From: Microglena sp. YARC
Taxonomy: Eukaryota; Chlorophyta; Chlorophyceae; Chlamydomonadales; Chlamydomonadaceae
DNA: 64,000 nucleotides
Assembly (NCBI GenBank): GCA_022414725.1
Contig: CM039462.1
Location: 49,369,265 to 49,433,264 of the forward strand
Direction: 5' to 3'
A program made the translations under genes and the position numbers. Of this stretch, positions 1 through 9,655 are shown in pieces. The number at the start of each line of letters is the position of its first letter. The stretch's first letter is position 1. A model generated the notes under the pieces. It did not search any database. It saw nothing but the letters and a program-made list of their open reading frames with translations, and was not told the DNA's origin.

Positions 1-163
1 TTGCGCCATCAGACAGACAACAGACCGCACACACATGACACGGTGGATTGCGCAGACTCACATCTGTCTCCACACGACACACCGCACTAAGGCTGGCGGA
101 GGCGGCTGTAGAAAAACGAGTGTAAACAAAATGGATACCTGAAACTGACATTACAGATTACAG
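1..163. other. Intergenic start of window with a dispersed repeat
   Basis: No gene is seen. The stretch around 38-62 (ACGGTGGATTGCGCAG) resembles sequence near 46297-46345 and 57520-57565, where a longer version reads CACGGTGGCTTGCGCAGCC. It is therefore one of the dispersed intergenic repeats of this genome. Function unknown. Confidence 0.4.
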
Positions 164-824
164 ATGGCACAATCAAGGTACATTTCCATTGATGTTGAAG
201 CATGTGCCACCGGGAGAGGTCACAACGATCGCTCTCCATGCCAAGTAGCGGTTGTTGACGATGACGGGACGCTTCTGCTCAACGAGGTCATTTGTGTGAA
301 TGACATTTACGATCCGATGACCTCCCTGACAGGTGTTACGCGAGAGCAGATTCTTGCTGGAAAGCCTTTCGAGGAGGTCCGGGAATCAGTCATTCAGATT
401 CTGTGCCCTCGCACAAGCATCATAGTTGGATGCAGACCACAGGGAGATGTCAAATGGATGAAGCTGGAAGAAGGGATTCACTTTGCATCCATTGTCGATT
501 TGTCTGACATGCTCAAGGCATGGAACGATCGTTACAAGAATTACAACTTTTTTTTCACTACGAAAGATGGCGTATGGTCTTCTTGGTACGACGATTCAAG
601 ATGCGGCACATTCTCCTGTGATTGACGCCCAGATTTCACTCGAAATATACAGGAAGCATGCATCAGATCCTGTTCGGATGAAATCTGCAATCAAGAAGCT
701 GAGTAGGATGACTTATAAAAGGGAGTTCCCTGAAGATATGGGGAAGACGGTGATTGTTGGCGATATCTGCTCGTACAAATTCAACCCCAAGAAATGTTTT
801 TGCGGACAGCCAACTTTTGCATAG
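164..824 (+). pseudogene. DEDDh 3'-5' exonuclease (REXO4-like), one frameshift
   Basis: This encodes a small exonuclease of the DnaQ/REXO4 type, a family that trims 3' ends of RNA or DNA with two metal ions. The first frame starts at ATG 164 and holds Exo I (SIDVEA, residues 8-13) and an Exo II-like segment (VGCRPQGDVKWM, near residue 90). The frame then breaks at the T-run around 549-556. The second frame, to stop 822-824, carries the Exo III motif HSPVIDAQ with the catalytic His and Asp, preceded by a FSLRKMAYGLLG segment typical of the family. The two parts make one protein of about 215 residues, usual for a single-domain exonuclease. All catalytic motifs survive, so the break is either a homopolymer error or a recent mutation. 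No partner gene is adjacent. Confidence 0.75.
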
Positions 825-992
825 ATTCTCCTGTATTCACTATCAGTATTGGGCTGATCACTTAACCGCATTCAATGTGATTATTTAATCATGGGTGGGG
901 AGACTGCCGCCTGGCTTGCACACGTGGTTGATTGTGCGCACGAGCAAGCGTTTGGCCTCAAACACAGTCTTGATGCCTGCAAGCAAGGATTT

Positions 993-1298
993 TCAACAAG
1001 CAAGATGGGGTGTGAGTTTGTGCATGCCGAATGTTGCCAGTTTAACTTGGGTCAACTGAGCATCGGTCAACATCCCTTGCAGTTCATGGTACGCCGCGGC
1101 CCATGCCCTTTCCAACTCACGCTCGATCTGGGTGGACGTGGCATCCCGCACGGCTTGGATCTCCTTGTCCAGGCGCTGGATCTGGGTGGACGTGGCATCC
1201 CGTAAGGCTTGGATCTCCTGACGCTGGTTTGCCTGTTCCTCGAACAACACTTTGCGGTCCGCCTCAAGCTGCTGCAAACGATTATCAAAGTCACTCAT
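993..1298 (-). CDS. Small coiled-coil protein
   Basis: A 101-residue protein starting at ATG 1298. It is rich in Gln, Glu, Arg and Ala, with heptad spacing over residues 5-75, which predicts one long coiled coil. A segment around RDATSTQIQ is present twice (near residues 33 and 51), encoded by a duplicated stretch of about 50 bp, so the coil appears to have grown by tandem duplication. The C-terminal 25 residues are less regular. No known domain is recognised; it could be a structural or tethering protein. An overlapping plus-strand frame (891-1205) has no heptads or recognisable features and is taken as its shadow. Neighbours give no functional hint. Confidence 0.55.
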   Translation of the reverse strand: MSDFDNRLQQLEADRKVLFEEQANQRQEIQALRDATSTQIQRLDKEIQAVRDATSTQIERELERAWAAAYHELQGMLTDAQLTQVKLATFGMHKLTPHLAC

Positions 1299-1694
1299 CC
1301 CTTCTCTACATGCTCAAAATTATTTTGGAAATGTGAACGTGAAGACGTGATTAACGCCTGTGAACACGACTGGCACTCAAAAGAAAGCGGTGTATATCAA
1401 GCATACTTCTGCTTGACAACCCTAGTGATTTTCTGTAGGGAGGAGCGCGGGCACCGCGGAGCGGTGCAAAGGGATCGAGCTGCTGACTCACTGTCTGAAT
1501 ATATCTACTTACGAAACAATCATCAGAATTCACGACTCATACAAATTCAAAAAGACACTAACTGGAGTGTCACATGGACAAGGAGCGGGACAAGGAGTGG
1601 GACAGGGAGAATAGTGGGCGGATTCAACTGGTTACAATAGACAATCTCAATCAATACATACAGCTCTCCATCTCACCACCCACCACCTCATAAA
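1299..1694. repeat. Intergenic region with a dispersed repeat
   Basis: No gene is supported. The part near 1395-1495 contains a TCTGCTTGACAACC stretch followed by a GGAGCGCGG...CGGAGCGGTGCA stretch. Related copies lie at 2738-2832, 9415-9465 and 39280-39350. In the copy at 2738 the order is CAAGCAGACTTCTGC, then TGACAACT, then GAATCGCGGGACC. The common layout suggests a short non-autonomous element or a shared regulatory region. Confidence 0.4.
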
Positions 1695-2057
1695 CTAATG
1701 TCCAGACCCACCCGCCCCCATGCTAAGTGGGCATACACCACAGTCACATGATTCGAATGTAGTCGAGTGATCGACTGTCACAACTGCATTCGCAGGGCAA
1801 TCCCTGCAATTCACAAGCATAGGGATAGGCATACCAAACATCTTCATGATTATGACACTAAAATCAGGAGACGAAGAGTGCTTCAAATCTCGCAGTCGAA
1901 CCCCTGCCCGGTCGACAACATCCTCGCCAACATCCTCCTCGTCGATGATGCAAAAGATGCCATTCTTGATGTACGGAACACTTCCTGCATACTCGGAATG
2001 CATACACATGGAAGTTCGGAGCTGATACTTGATAGCCCCCTTCTTCATCATAGCCAT
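1695..2057 (-). CDS. Hypothetical protein with Cys-rich C-terminus
   Basis: A 120-residue protein from ATG 2057; further Met codons follow at residues 3 and 4. I do not recognise the family. The middle has an acidic stretch (IIDEEDVGEDVVDRAGV) and the C-terminal third has six cysteines in close spacing (NCRDCPAN ... FESCDCGVCPL), compatible with a small zinc-binding or disulfide-rich domain. Overall amino-acid use looks coding rather than random. Minisatellite DNA begins about 75 bp upstream of its start. Overlapping frames on both strands (1767-2165, 1864-2127) look like shadows. Confidence 0.45.
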   Translation of the reverse strand: MAMMKKGAIKYQLRTSMCMHSEYAGSVPYIKNGIFCIIDEEDVGEDVVDRAGVRLRDLKHSSSPDFSVIIMKMFGMPIPMLVNCRDCPANAVVTVDHSTTFESCDCGVCPLSMGAGGSGH

Positions 2058-2129
2058 CTTCAGTGCCTGCGAACATGGGTGGATGGTTGGTCAGCTCATG
2101 CTTTCGCAGCCAGCACAATCTTCGCAATC

Positions 2130-2402
2130 AATTACTGGATAATGCTTTCGAAGGTGGAGACATAGAGATAGCAAGCCAGCGCAATCCGAACGCGAACTTC
2201 GCAAATACTAGCATCCATGAAAGTAACCATGAATGGCTTTCGCAGGTGGAGACATAGAGCTAGCAAGCCAGCGCAATCCAAACTCGAACTTCGCAAATAC
2301 TAGCAGCCATGAAAGTAACCATGACTGGATAATGCTTTCGCAGGTGGAGACATAGAGCTAGCAAGACTCGAGAATAATTGCAGCAATGAAAGTAACCATG
2401 AA
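2130..2402. repeat. Minisatellite, about 87-bp unit, three copies
   Basis: The unit contains TTTCGCAGGTGGAGACATAG, GCTAGCAAGCCAGCGCAATC and a GAAAGTAACCATGA tail. It occurs near 2147, 2238 and 2336, the last copy shortened. No coding potential is evident. Confidence 0.7.
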
Positions 2403-2423
2403 TAGATCTCGATGACTGCTACT

Positions 2424-2585
2424 ATTGAACTCACCCTCGGAATCAGCTTTCGGAGTTCGCTGGATGCTCCCTAACACACGGAGTTCACCCTCGGAATCAG
2501 CTTTCGGAGTTCGCTGGATGCTCCCTAACACACTGAGTTCACCCTAGGAATTAGCTTTCGGAGTTCGCTGGATACACACTGAGTT
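2424..2585. repeat. Minisatellite, 53-bp unit, three copies
   Basis: The unit runs GAGTTCACCCTCGGAATCAG then CTTTCGGAGTTCGCTGGATG then CTCCCTAACACAC. Copies begin near 2428, 2480 and 2533; the third has point changes and lacks the CTCCCTAA part. It lies directly after the preceding minisatellite. Confidence 0.7.
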
Positions 2586-2735
2586 CGTGAGAGAAGAATT
2601 GGAGAACTTCGGAACTTCGGAACTTTGGAACTTGGTTAAGATTGACATGGCTGGGGGTGTGTGTGGCTTGGCCTGGGTGTGGCGTGGACAGGGTTCGTAT
2701 TTTTCGAGGCGCATGGGGACACGTGTCGTCTCAAG

Positions 2736-2832
2736 CAGACTTCTGCTTTGACAACTATGTCGGGTGTATGAAAGAGGAATCGCGGGACCCACGGAGTGGG
2801 GCAGGGGAATTCAGTTGAGGACTCGTGGGAAG
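2736..2832. repeat. Dispersed repeat with CAAGCAGAC core
   Basis: This segment reads CAAGCAGACTTCTGCTTTGA, then TATGAAAGAGGAATCGCGGG, then GGAGTGGGGCAGGGGAATTC. Very similar sequence recurs at 39280-39350 and 9417-9465 and more weakly at 1395-1495. The CAAGCAGACACTTTATTGAC variant also starts each unit of the 631-bp array at 3770-6175. It may be a short mobile or recombination-prone element; no coding sequence is carried. Confidence 0.5.
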
Positions 2833-3059
2833 ATTCGAGGCGCGCGAAAACATTACGCATTGATAGAGAGTTGGTTGGGACGCGCGTATCATGAGGATTT
2901 AGTCGACGACAAGGGTTTCGTGTGAGTGCGGACTCAAACAAACGAGTGTAAGAAACGCAAAATACGGACAGATGACGTGTGTCATGAATGTACGGACGGG
3001 GGGATGCGACAGACGCCATGGTATGTGTGTGAGCGAATTACATTATGGACGGGGGGATG

Positions 3060-3740
3060 CGAAAGCCGTCGTGTGTCATGTAAGGATGCGGGGGGGGCTG
3101 TGTGCGCTGATGACACACGTGCCGCTCGACATCCATTTAGGGTTTTGAGATGGGGGACGGATCTAGGGAGGTGTTACAGGATGATGAGTGATGGAATAAT
3201 ATCCACTGGCTGACCAAGACTTCTTCAACGATCACCGCGACATGGCATGACAGAGATTGAGTGTTGGTTGGGTTATTTATTTGTTTGTAAAAGCTTCTCT
3301 ACGATTTTGAAGGTTTAAGGGAGCATAACTGATAGTGACCGTTATTACAATTGTAAACACAAACAACTGAACAAAAAAGACAAAAAAGATCGCACACAAT
3401 GAACTCGTCGAGGAAGGTCACGAAGTTCGTCACGCCAACAAACCAAAATGGAGACAAGGGGATTTCAACGTTGTCAAAGAAGCGATACTTCGAGATGGAA
3501 GAGAGAGTGACGATGATACTGGGGGTTAAATTACAGGAAGAGGCTGGCATGGTCATGAAGGCGATGCGTGAGATCATGAAGTTCGACCCGAATGTATCAA
3601 GGTACAGTGAGGAGGTCAGGGAGGTGCTTGAGGAGAACTCAAGGAAGTGGAGACAGCGGAATAAGGACGAGAAAAATGCGGTGAGATTAAATTATGGTTT
3701 AGAAGTTTTATAGAGAGGTCAAGTAAGATTTGTCATGCCT
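3060..3740 (+). repeat. Segmental duplication A (paired with 11560-12235)
   Basis: About 680 bp here and at 11560-12235 are nearly identical. The shared block starts near GTGTCATGTAAGGATGCGGG and ends shortly after the ORF104 stop at TTTGTCATGCCTCAC. It contains the ORF104 gene and its 5' flank, including AAAAGATCGCACACAATG at the start codon. Outside the block the two loci differ: here a 631-bp tandem array follows, at 12.2 kb a GAGTC array follows. Confidence 0.85.
3399..3713 (+). CDS. ORF104, small basic helical protein, copy 1
   Basis: A 104-residue, strongly charged protein, probably mostly helical, starting at ATG 3399. The core reads LSKKRYFEMEERV ... EEAGMVMKAMREIMKFDP. I do not know the family. 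A near-identical copy is at 11882-12196, and a divergent relative at 53117 keeps LSKRRY, the EE-rich helix and REIMQFDP. In both 3.4-8.8 kb and 53.1-57.3 kb this gene sits upstream of a D5-type primase-helicase on the same strand, so I infer a shared role, perhaps as a replication accessory or DNA-binding factor. It lies inside segmental duplication A. Basic charge would fit nucleic-acid binding, but no motif proves it. Confidence 0.7.
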   Translation: MNSSRKVTKFVTPTNQNGDKGISTLSKKRYFEMEERVTMILGVKLQEEAGMVMKAMREIMKFDPNVSRYSEEVREVLEENSRKWRQRNKDEKNAVRLNYGLEVL

Positions 3741-3769
3741 CACCCTCAAGCTTCTTCAGATTGCGATGT

Positions 3770-6175
3770 CTCAAGCAGACACTTTATTGACAACTCTGTG
3801 GTTTTTTATGAAGGGAGTGGAATCACAATGCTAATTGACTCAATAGAAAACGGTGTGGAATCACAATGCTAATTGACTCAATAGAAAACGGTGTGGAATC
3901 ACAATGCTAATTGACTCAATAGAAAACGGTGTGGAATCACAATGCTAATTGACTCAATAGAAAACGGTGGTATGATGATGACATGTTTCAAGCAGACGCC
4001 TGCTCGAGAAAACGATTGGTAAAAAACGATGTCTATTTATATATTACTATATATAATTTTTGTTTCACTTGTTTCATCAAAAATAAAAGTATCTATAGGA
4101 GAAGAAAATAAGAATAGTTTTGGTTTGGGTGAAACAAATGAAACAAAACAAAAAAAAAACAGATTGGATGTGATTCGATGACGGTGGACGTCGTCTAGAG
4201 GTGTTGGTGTCTCCTTGGTGGATTGGATGTGATTCGATGACGGTGCACGTCGTCTAGAGGTGTTGGTGTCTCATTGGTGGATTGGATGTGACGGCCTCGT
4301 CCATCAGACATACCATAACAGAACATGGAGATTCACTCAACACAATAATGGACAGACAGGTAGGTGCAGACACTTTATTGACAACTCTGTGGTTTTTTAT
4401 GAAGGGAGTGGAATCACAATGCTAATTGACTCAATAGAAAACGGTGTGGAATCACAATGCTAATTGACTCAATAGAAAACGGTGGTATGATGATGACATG
4501 TTTCAAGCAGACGCCTGCTCGAGAAAACGATTGGTAAAAAACGATGTCTATTTATATATTACTATATAATTTTTGTTTCACTTGTTTCATCAAAAATAAA
4601 AGTATCTATAGGAGAAGAAAATAAGAATAGTTTTGGTTTGGGTGAAACAAATGAAACAAAACAAAAAAAAAAACAGATTGGATGTGATTCGATGACGGTG
4701 GACGTCGTCTAGAGGTGTTGGTGTCTCCTTGGTGGATTGGATGTGATTCGATGACGGTGCACGTCGTCTAGAGGTGTTGGTGTCTCATTGGTGGATTGGA
4801 TGTGATTCGATGACGGTGGACGTCGTCTAGAGGTGTTGGTGTCTCCTTGGTGGATTGGATGTGATTCGATGACGGTGCACGTCGTCTAGAGGTGTTGGTG
4901 TCTCATTGGTGGATTGGATGTGACGGCCTCGTCCATCAGACATACCATAACAGAACATGGAGATTCACTCAACACAATAATGGACAGACAGGTAGGTGCA
5001 GACACTTTATTGACAACTCTGTGGTTTTTTATGAAGGGAGTGGAATCACAATGCTAATTGACTCAATAGAAAACGGTGTGGAATCACAATGCTAATTGAC
5101 TCAATAGAAAACGGTGGTATGATGATGACATGTTTCAAGCAGACGCCTGCTCGAGAAAACGATTGGTAAAAAACGATGTCTATTTATATATTACTATATA
5201 ATTTTTGTTTCACTTGTTTCATCAAAAATAAAAGTATCTATAGGAGAAGAAAATAAGAATAGTTTTGGTTTGGGTGAAACAAATGAAACAAAACAAAAAA
5301 AAAACAGATTGGATGTGATTCGATGACGGTGGACGTCGTCTAGAGGTGTTGGTGTCTCCTTGGTGGATTGGATGTGATTCGATGACGGTGCACGTCGTCT
5401 AGAGGTGTTGGTGTCTCATTGGTGGATTGGATGTGATTCGATGACGGTGGACGTCGTCTAGAGGTGTTGGTGTCTCCTTGGTGGATTGGATGTGATTCGA
5501 TGACGGTGCACGTCGTCTAGAGGTGTTGGTGTCTCATTGGTGGATTGGATGTGACGGCCTCGTCCATCAGACATACCATAACAGAACATGGAGATTCACT
5601 CAACACAATAATGGACAGACAGGTAGGTGCAGACACTTTATTGACAACTCTGTGGTTTTTTATGAAGGGAGTGGAATCACAATGCTAATTGACTCAATAG
5701 AAAACGGTGTGGAATCACAATGCTAATTGACTCAATAGAAAACGGTGGTATGATGATGACATGTTTCAAGCAGACGCCTGCTCGAGAAAACGATTGGTAA
5801 AAAACGATGTCTATTTATATATTACTATATAATTTTTGTTTCACTTGTTTCATCAAAAATAAAAGTATCTATAGGAGAAGAAAATAAGAATAGTTTTGGT
5901 TTGGGTGAAACAAATGAAACAAAACAAAAAAAAAAACAGATTGGATGTGATTCGATGACGGTGGACGTCGTCTAGAGGTGTTGGTGTCTCCTTGGTGGAT
6001 TGGATGTGATTCGATGACGGTGGACGTCGTCTAGAGGTGTTGGTGTCTCCTTGGTGGATTGGATGTGATTCGATGACGGTGGACGTCGTCTAGAGGTGTT
6101 GGTGTCTCCTTGGTGGATTGGATGTGATTCGATGACGGTGGACGCCGTCTAGAGGTGTTGGTGTCTCCTTGGTGT
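3770..6175. repeat. Tandem array with 631-bp units and nested repeats
   Basis: Units repeat at a spacing of 631-632 bp (equivalent points at 4260, 4892 and 5523). Each unit holds a CAAGCAGAC or TGCAGACACTTTATTGAC start, a 37-bp sub-repeat beginning GTGGAATCACAATGCTAATT (four copies at 3818-3967, two in later units), an AT-rich segment, and a 59-60-bp sub-repeat starting GATTGGATGTGATTCGATGA (two to four copies). The AT-rich part has an imperfect inverted repeat, TTTGTTTCACTTGTTTCAT against GTGAAACAAATGAAACAAA (about 4060-4080 and 4130-4150), which could fold as a hairpin. A 67-codon open frame recurs in each unit but looks non-coding. The array lies between ORF104 and the primase gene. Confidence 0.85.
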
Positions 6176-6260
6176 TTTTTGATGTGACGCACGTTAAATG
6201 GAAATAACATTCGTCATCGGAGGGTGCTTAAAGGAATACCTGTATGAATGCATACATCAA

Positions 6261-6314
6261 CACAACTAAAATCAACACAACTAAAATCAACACAACTAAA
6301 ATCAACACAACGAC
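6261..6314 (+). repeat. 14-bp direct repeats just before the primase start
   Basis: ATCAACACAACTAA or a close form is repeated four times directly before ATG 6315. It must lie in the promoter or 5' leader of the primase gene. It could affect transcription or translation; this is inference. Confidence 0.6.
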
Positions 6315-8787
6315 ATGTCATCCTACGAAGAGTTGCAGAAGCTCAGCGCGTGGCTGAAGAGATCTGATGTGAGTGTGGGAAGAACAGTATTGATGCCCAT
6401 GACTGATTTGAAGGCGCCTAAACACAAGCATTTAGGAAACGCGAAGTGGGGATGGGCCGAAGCGGACGCGTACGCGAACAACAACCCAACACACAAGGCA
6501 TGGGGAATGTTGTTGGATGGATTGGTTGTGATCGACGCGGACGACGCAGAGACAGTGCAATGGTTGGAGAGGATGGAAGATGAAGATGGTGAGGTGGGTG
6601 AGGCCATGCAGAGGTGCGCCATCCAAGAGACTAGGAAGGGACGCCACTACATGTTCTTGCGCCCGACATGGGCAGACGAGGAGGGGTACTTTGACGGTGC
6701 ACGACAAGTCGATGATGCAAGGAAGGTTGATATGAAGAGCCTGTGCCGGACAGGGACCAGGGGGCTGCTGTCTGTTGCGCCACTGAGGGGAAGGTATGGA
6801 AGGAGGGAAGGGCTCCGTGGGAGCTAGAGTCGATACCGTACATTCCAAAGGCGTTGATGGAGAGGGTGGCGAAGAAGAAGAATAAAAGGACGAGTAAGAG
6901 GAAGGGAGCGGCGGGAGACTCAACAACAAAGGAGGTGGAGCAGGGGATAATGATGCCGACAAGCTTCATGGAGTGCACGCATGTAGAGAAGCTGCTACTG
7001 CTCCTAGGAAAAAACAGGTGGGATTCCAGAGACACATGGCGAGGAGTGGCGACGGCATTGAAGAACGAGTACGGAGAGGCGTACAAGGCGTTATGGAAAC
7101 AAATGTCTAAGTTGTCCCCAAGATACGATGAGGACGACGCAGAGAAACTATGGGAGACGGTGGGAAGGCCCGACTATGATGGGCCGAAGATGACAATGAA
7201 GTCGGTGGCCAAGTGGGCCGGCGAGGACGACCCGCGCGGGTACGCTATGTACAGAGCATCTTCGATTCCAAAAATAGTAAGGGACATGTGGGACAAGGGA
7301 GACAGAGGATTGGGGGAGATTATGCACTATCTTATGAAAGGGACGTTGAAGAAGACAGGGAAGAGATGCAGCGACTACTACATATTCGATGAGGACACGT
7401 GCAGGTGGGTCAGTGTGGAGGATGGGTGGGTCAAGACCGTGGCGAGCAAGGTCTTAGAAGGGATTCTCAGGGACGTCGATTTATGGATATCGTCACAGGC
7501 CGCACAGTTGTGCATCGGAGTGGTGGTGGGAAAAGAAGAAGAATCCAGGAGTAAAGAAGATCTGGATGCGAAGAAAAAAGAAGTTGCAAGGCTGATCCGG
7601 TACATACAGTCTTCACGTGGAGTGAAGAACACAATGGACTTCGCAGGGCCACTTCTCATTGACGAGACGTTCGAGCAACGACTGGACGGAAATAGGCACT
7701 TGATAGGGGTCAAGGGGGGGGCGTCGTGGACCTAAGGACAGGTCAGAAGAGACAGAGGGTGGCAGAGGACATGGTTCACAACGAACTGGATGTGGAGTAC
7801 GAGAATGACAACAACAACCATGCGATGACCAATGCCGCACGCGCAGAGTGGATGCACAGGATCGTAGAGAAGATCATGGGCGGGGACGAGGACATGGCAT
7901 ATTTTCTTCAACGTCTTCTTGGGTACGGAATCACAGGCGAAGTGAGAGAAGAAATATTTCCTGTATGGACAGGAAGCGGGAGGAACGGAAAGGGGCTGTT
8001 GACGCAGGCGCTGCAACAGCTGTTAGGGGCATACTACAAGGAGATGAACTGTGCGGTCATAAGCGATTCTCGAGTTTGCAGTAATCTTGACGCGGAGCGG
8101 GCAAAGCTCATAGGAGCGAGAATCGCGGTCTTCAACGAGCTCAAGCCTGGTGAGAAGCTGAAGACCAACGAAGTCCAACTGCTGACAGGAGGAGACGGTT
8201 TCCCGGTCAAGGCGATTTACAAGAACCCGGTGACGGTCATGCCAAAACATCTCGCAATTTTAGTAACAAATCACATGCCAGAGATGTCCGAGGTAATCGT
8301 GGCTTTGGTCGAAAGAATTTGTGCCGTCCATTTTCCGGTGACTTTCAGGGACCTCATCCCTGGGGAGAGCGAAACCGCGACGCTGCGGCAATGCGACCAA
8401 ACCATGAAGGAGAAACTGAAGTCGCCAGAGGGCCAGTCGGCTCTGTTTGCCTGGCTGGTCGAGGGCGCGGTGGCGTGGTATGGTGGGACGGAGAGCCTGA
8501 AGGCCATGGCGCCAACGAAGGTGTCAGAGTTCACCAGAAAGTACCTGGCTGAGCAGGATACTGTGCAAGCATTCCTCACCGACAACTGCGAGTTGGGGAA
8601 AACATTCAGGGAGTCAAGTGTTGCATTGTTCGAGATGTATTGCGAGGTAAGTGGCGAGAATACATCAAAAAAACCATGGTTCATCGGGCAGATGAAGAAG
8701 AAGGGGTTTCAGAAAAAGGCGATTCGAATCGGAAGGGAGGGGACACAACAGGGATATATGGGATTGAGGCTACGACATGATGAATGA
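6315..8787 (+). pseudogene. PrimPol-D5 primase-helicase (SF3), two frameshifts
   Basis: A replicative primase-helicase of about 820 residues in three frames. Part 1 (6315 to about 6780) is an archaeo-eukaryotic PrimPol domain: VVIDADD holds the metal-binding Asp residues (74, 76), GRHYMF has the conserved His 111, and VDMKSLCRTGTRG follows. The frame shifts near 6780 into part 2 (to 7735), which has a PriCT-like segment ending WAGEDDPRGYAMY and a D5_N domain (LIDETFEQRLDGNRHLIGVK). A G-run near 7712-7719 shifts the frame again into part 3 (about 7726-8787), the SF3 helicase, with Walker A GSGRNGKG, Walker B-like ARIAVFNE and sensor ILVTNHMP. All key motifs remain. Part 3 alone is close to a normal helicase domain. 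The shifts may be consensus errors. Upstream are ORF104 and the 631-bp array, downstream a GAGTC array. Confidence 0.85.
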
Positions 8788-8813
8788 ATGAATGCACGGC
8801 GGAAACATGTCCT

Positions 8814-9420
8814 CGTCTCCAAAAGACACCACGGCGGCACCTGTCGTGTCGTGTCGTGTCGTGTCGAGTCGAGTCGAGTCGAGTCACATCACATGGCGAC
8901 CTCTCGCATCATGGCGGAAACTGTCGAGTCGAGTCGAGTCACGTCACATGGCGAACTCTCGCATCAGGCGGCGGCACATGTCGAGTCGAGTCGAGTCACA
9001 TCAGGCGGCGGCACATGTCGAGTCGAGTCGAGTCACATCACATGGCGAACACTCTCATCAGGGGAACCTCTGTCGAGTCACACTCTCGTCACAGAGCGAC
9101 CTCTCACACCAGGAGGCGGCACATGTCGAGTCACATCACATGGTGACCTCTCGCATCACGGCGGAAACTGTCCAGTCGAGTCACAGAGCGAGCGACCTCT
9201 CACATCAGGCGGCGGCACATGTCGAGTCGAGTCGAGTCGAGTCACATCACATGGTGACCTCTCGCATCACGGCGGAAACTGTCCAAGTCGAGTCACAGAG
9301 CGAGCGACCTCTTGCATAATGGCGGAAACTGTCGAGTCGAGTCGAGTCACGTCACATGGCGACCGACCTATCGCATCATGGCGGAAATTGTCGAGTCGAG
9401 TCACGTCACATGGCGATTAT
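8814..9420. repeat. GAGTC-rich array 1
   Basis: A run of TCGAGTCGAGTC blocks separated by CACATCACATGGCGACCTCT, CGCATCATGGCGGAAACTG and GGCGGCGGCACATG segments. All three plus-strand frames stay open across it because the units lack stop codons; this gives false ORFs of up to 256 codons. It begins just after the helicase stop. The same arrangement follows the helicase 3' fragment at 16.4 kb. Confidence 0.85.
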
Positions 9421-9655
9421 GAAAGGGGAATCACGGGACACACGGAGTGGGGTAGGGGAATTGAGATGCAGAAACCAAGTGTGTCAAGGCATCAATCAAT
9501 CATCACACGCAAAACTGTCGCATCCACACCGTCCGTCTGTCCGTCCATCCATTCATGACACACGGTGGCGGATCATCGCCATCGTCACTCATCGTCTCGT
9601 GGAAGTGGTGTAAACGCGCGCATTGGGACAGCATAGGAGCAGCTCGACAGAAATC

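Noticed and set aside
891..1205. Plus-strand ORF of 104 codons
   Set aside because: Antisense of the coiled-coil gene at 993-1298; its internal LDLGGRGIP repeat mirrors the duplicated heptad segment.
2926..3213. Plus-strand ORF of 95 codons
   Set aside because: Spans the boundary of segmental duplication A; the other copy (11565-11795) does not keep the frame.
4260..5726. A 67-codon ORF present three times (4260, 4892, 5523)
   Set aside because: It is carried by each 631-bp repeat unit, begins in a sub-repeat and ends in another; no independent sign of coding.
8814..9420. CRISPR array
   Set aside because: The repeats are contiguous or have repetitive spacers; there are no unique spacers of constant length and no Cas genes.
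8784..9558. Three long overlapping plus-strand ORFs (120, 256 and 175 codons)
   Set aside because: They arise because GAGTC repeat units lack stops in all plus frames; the translations are repetitive and share no protein-like features.
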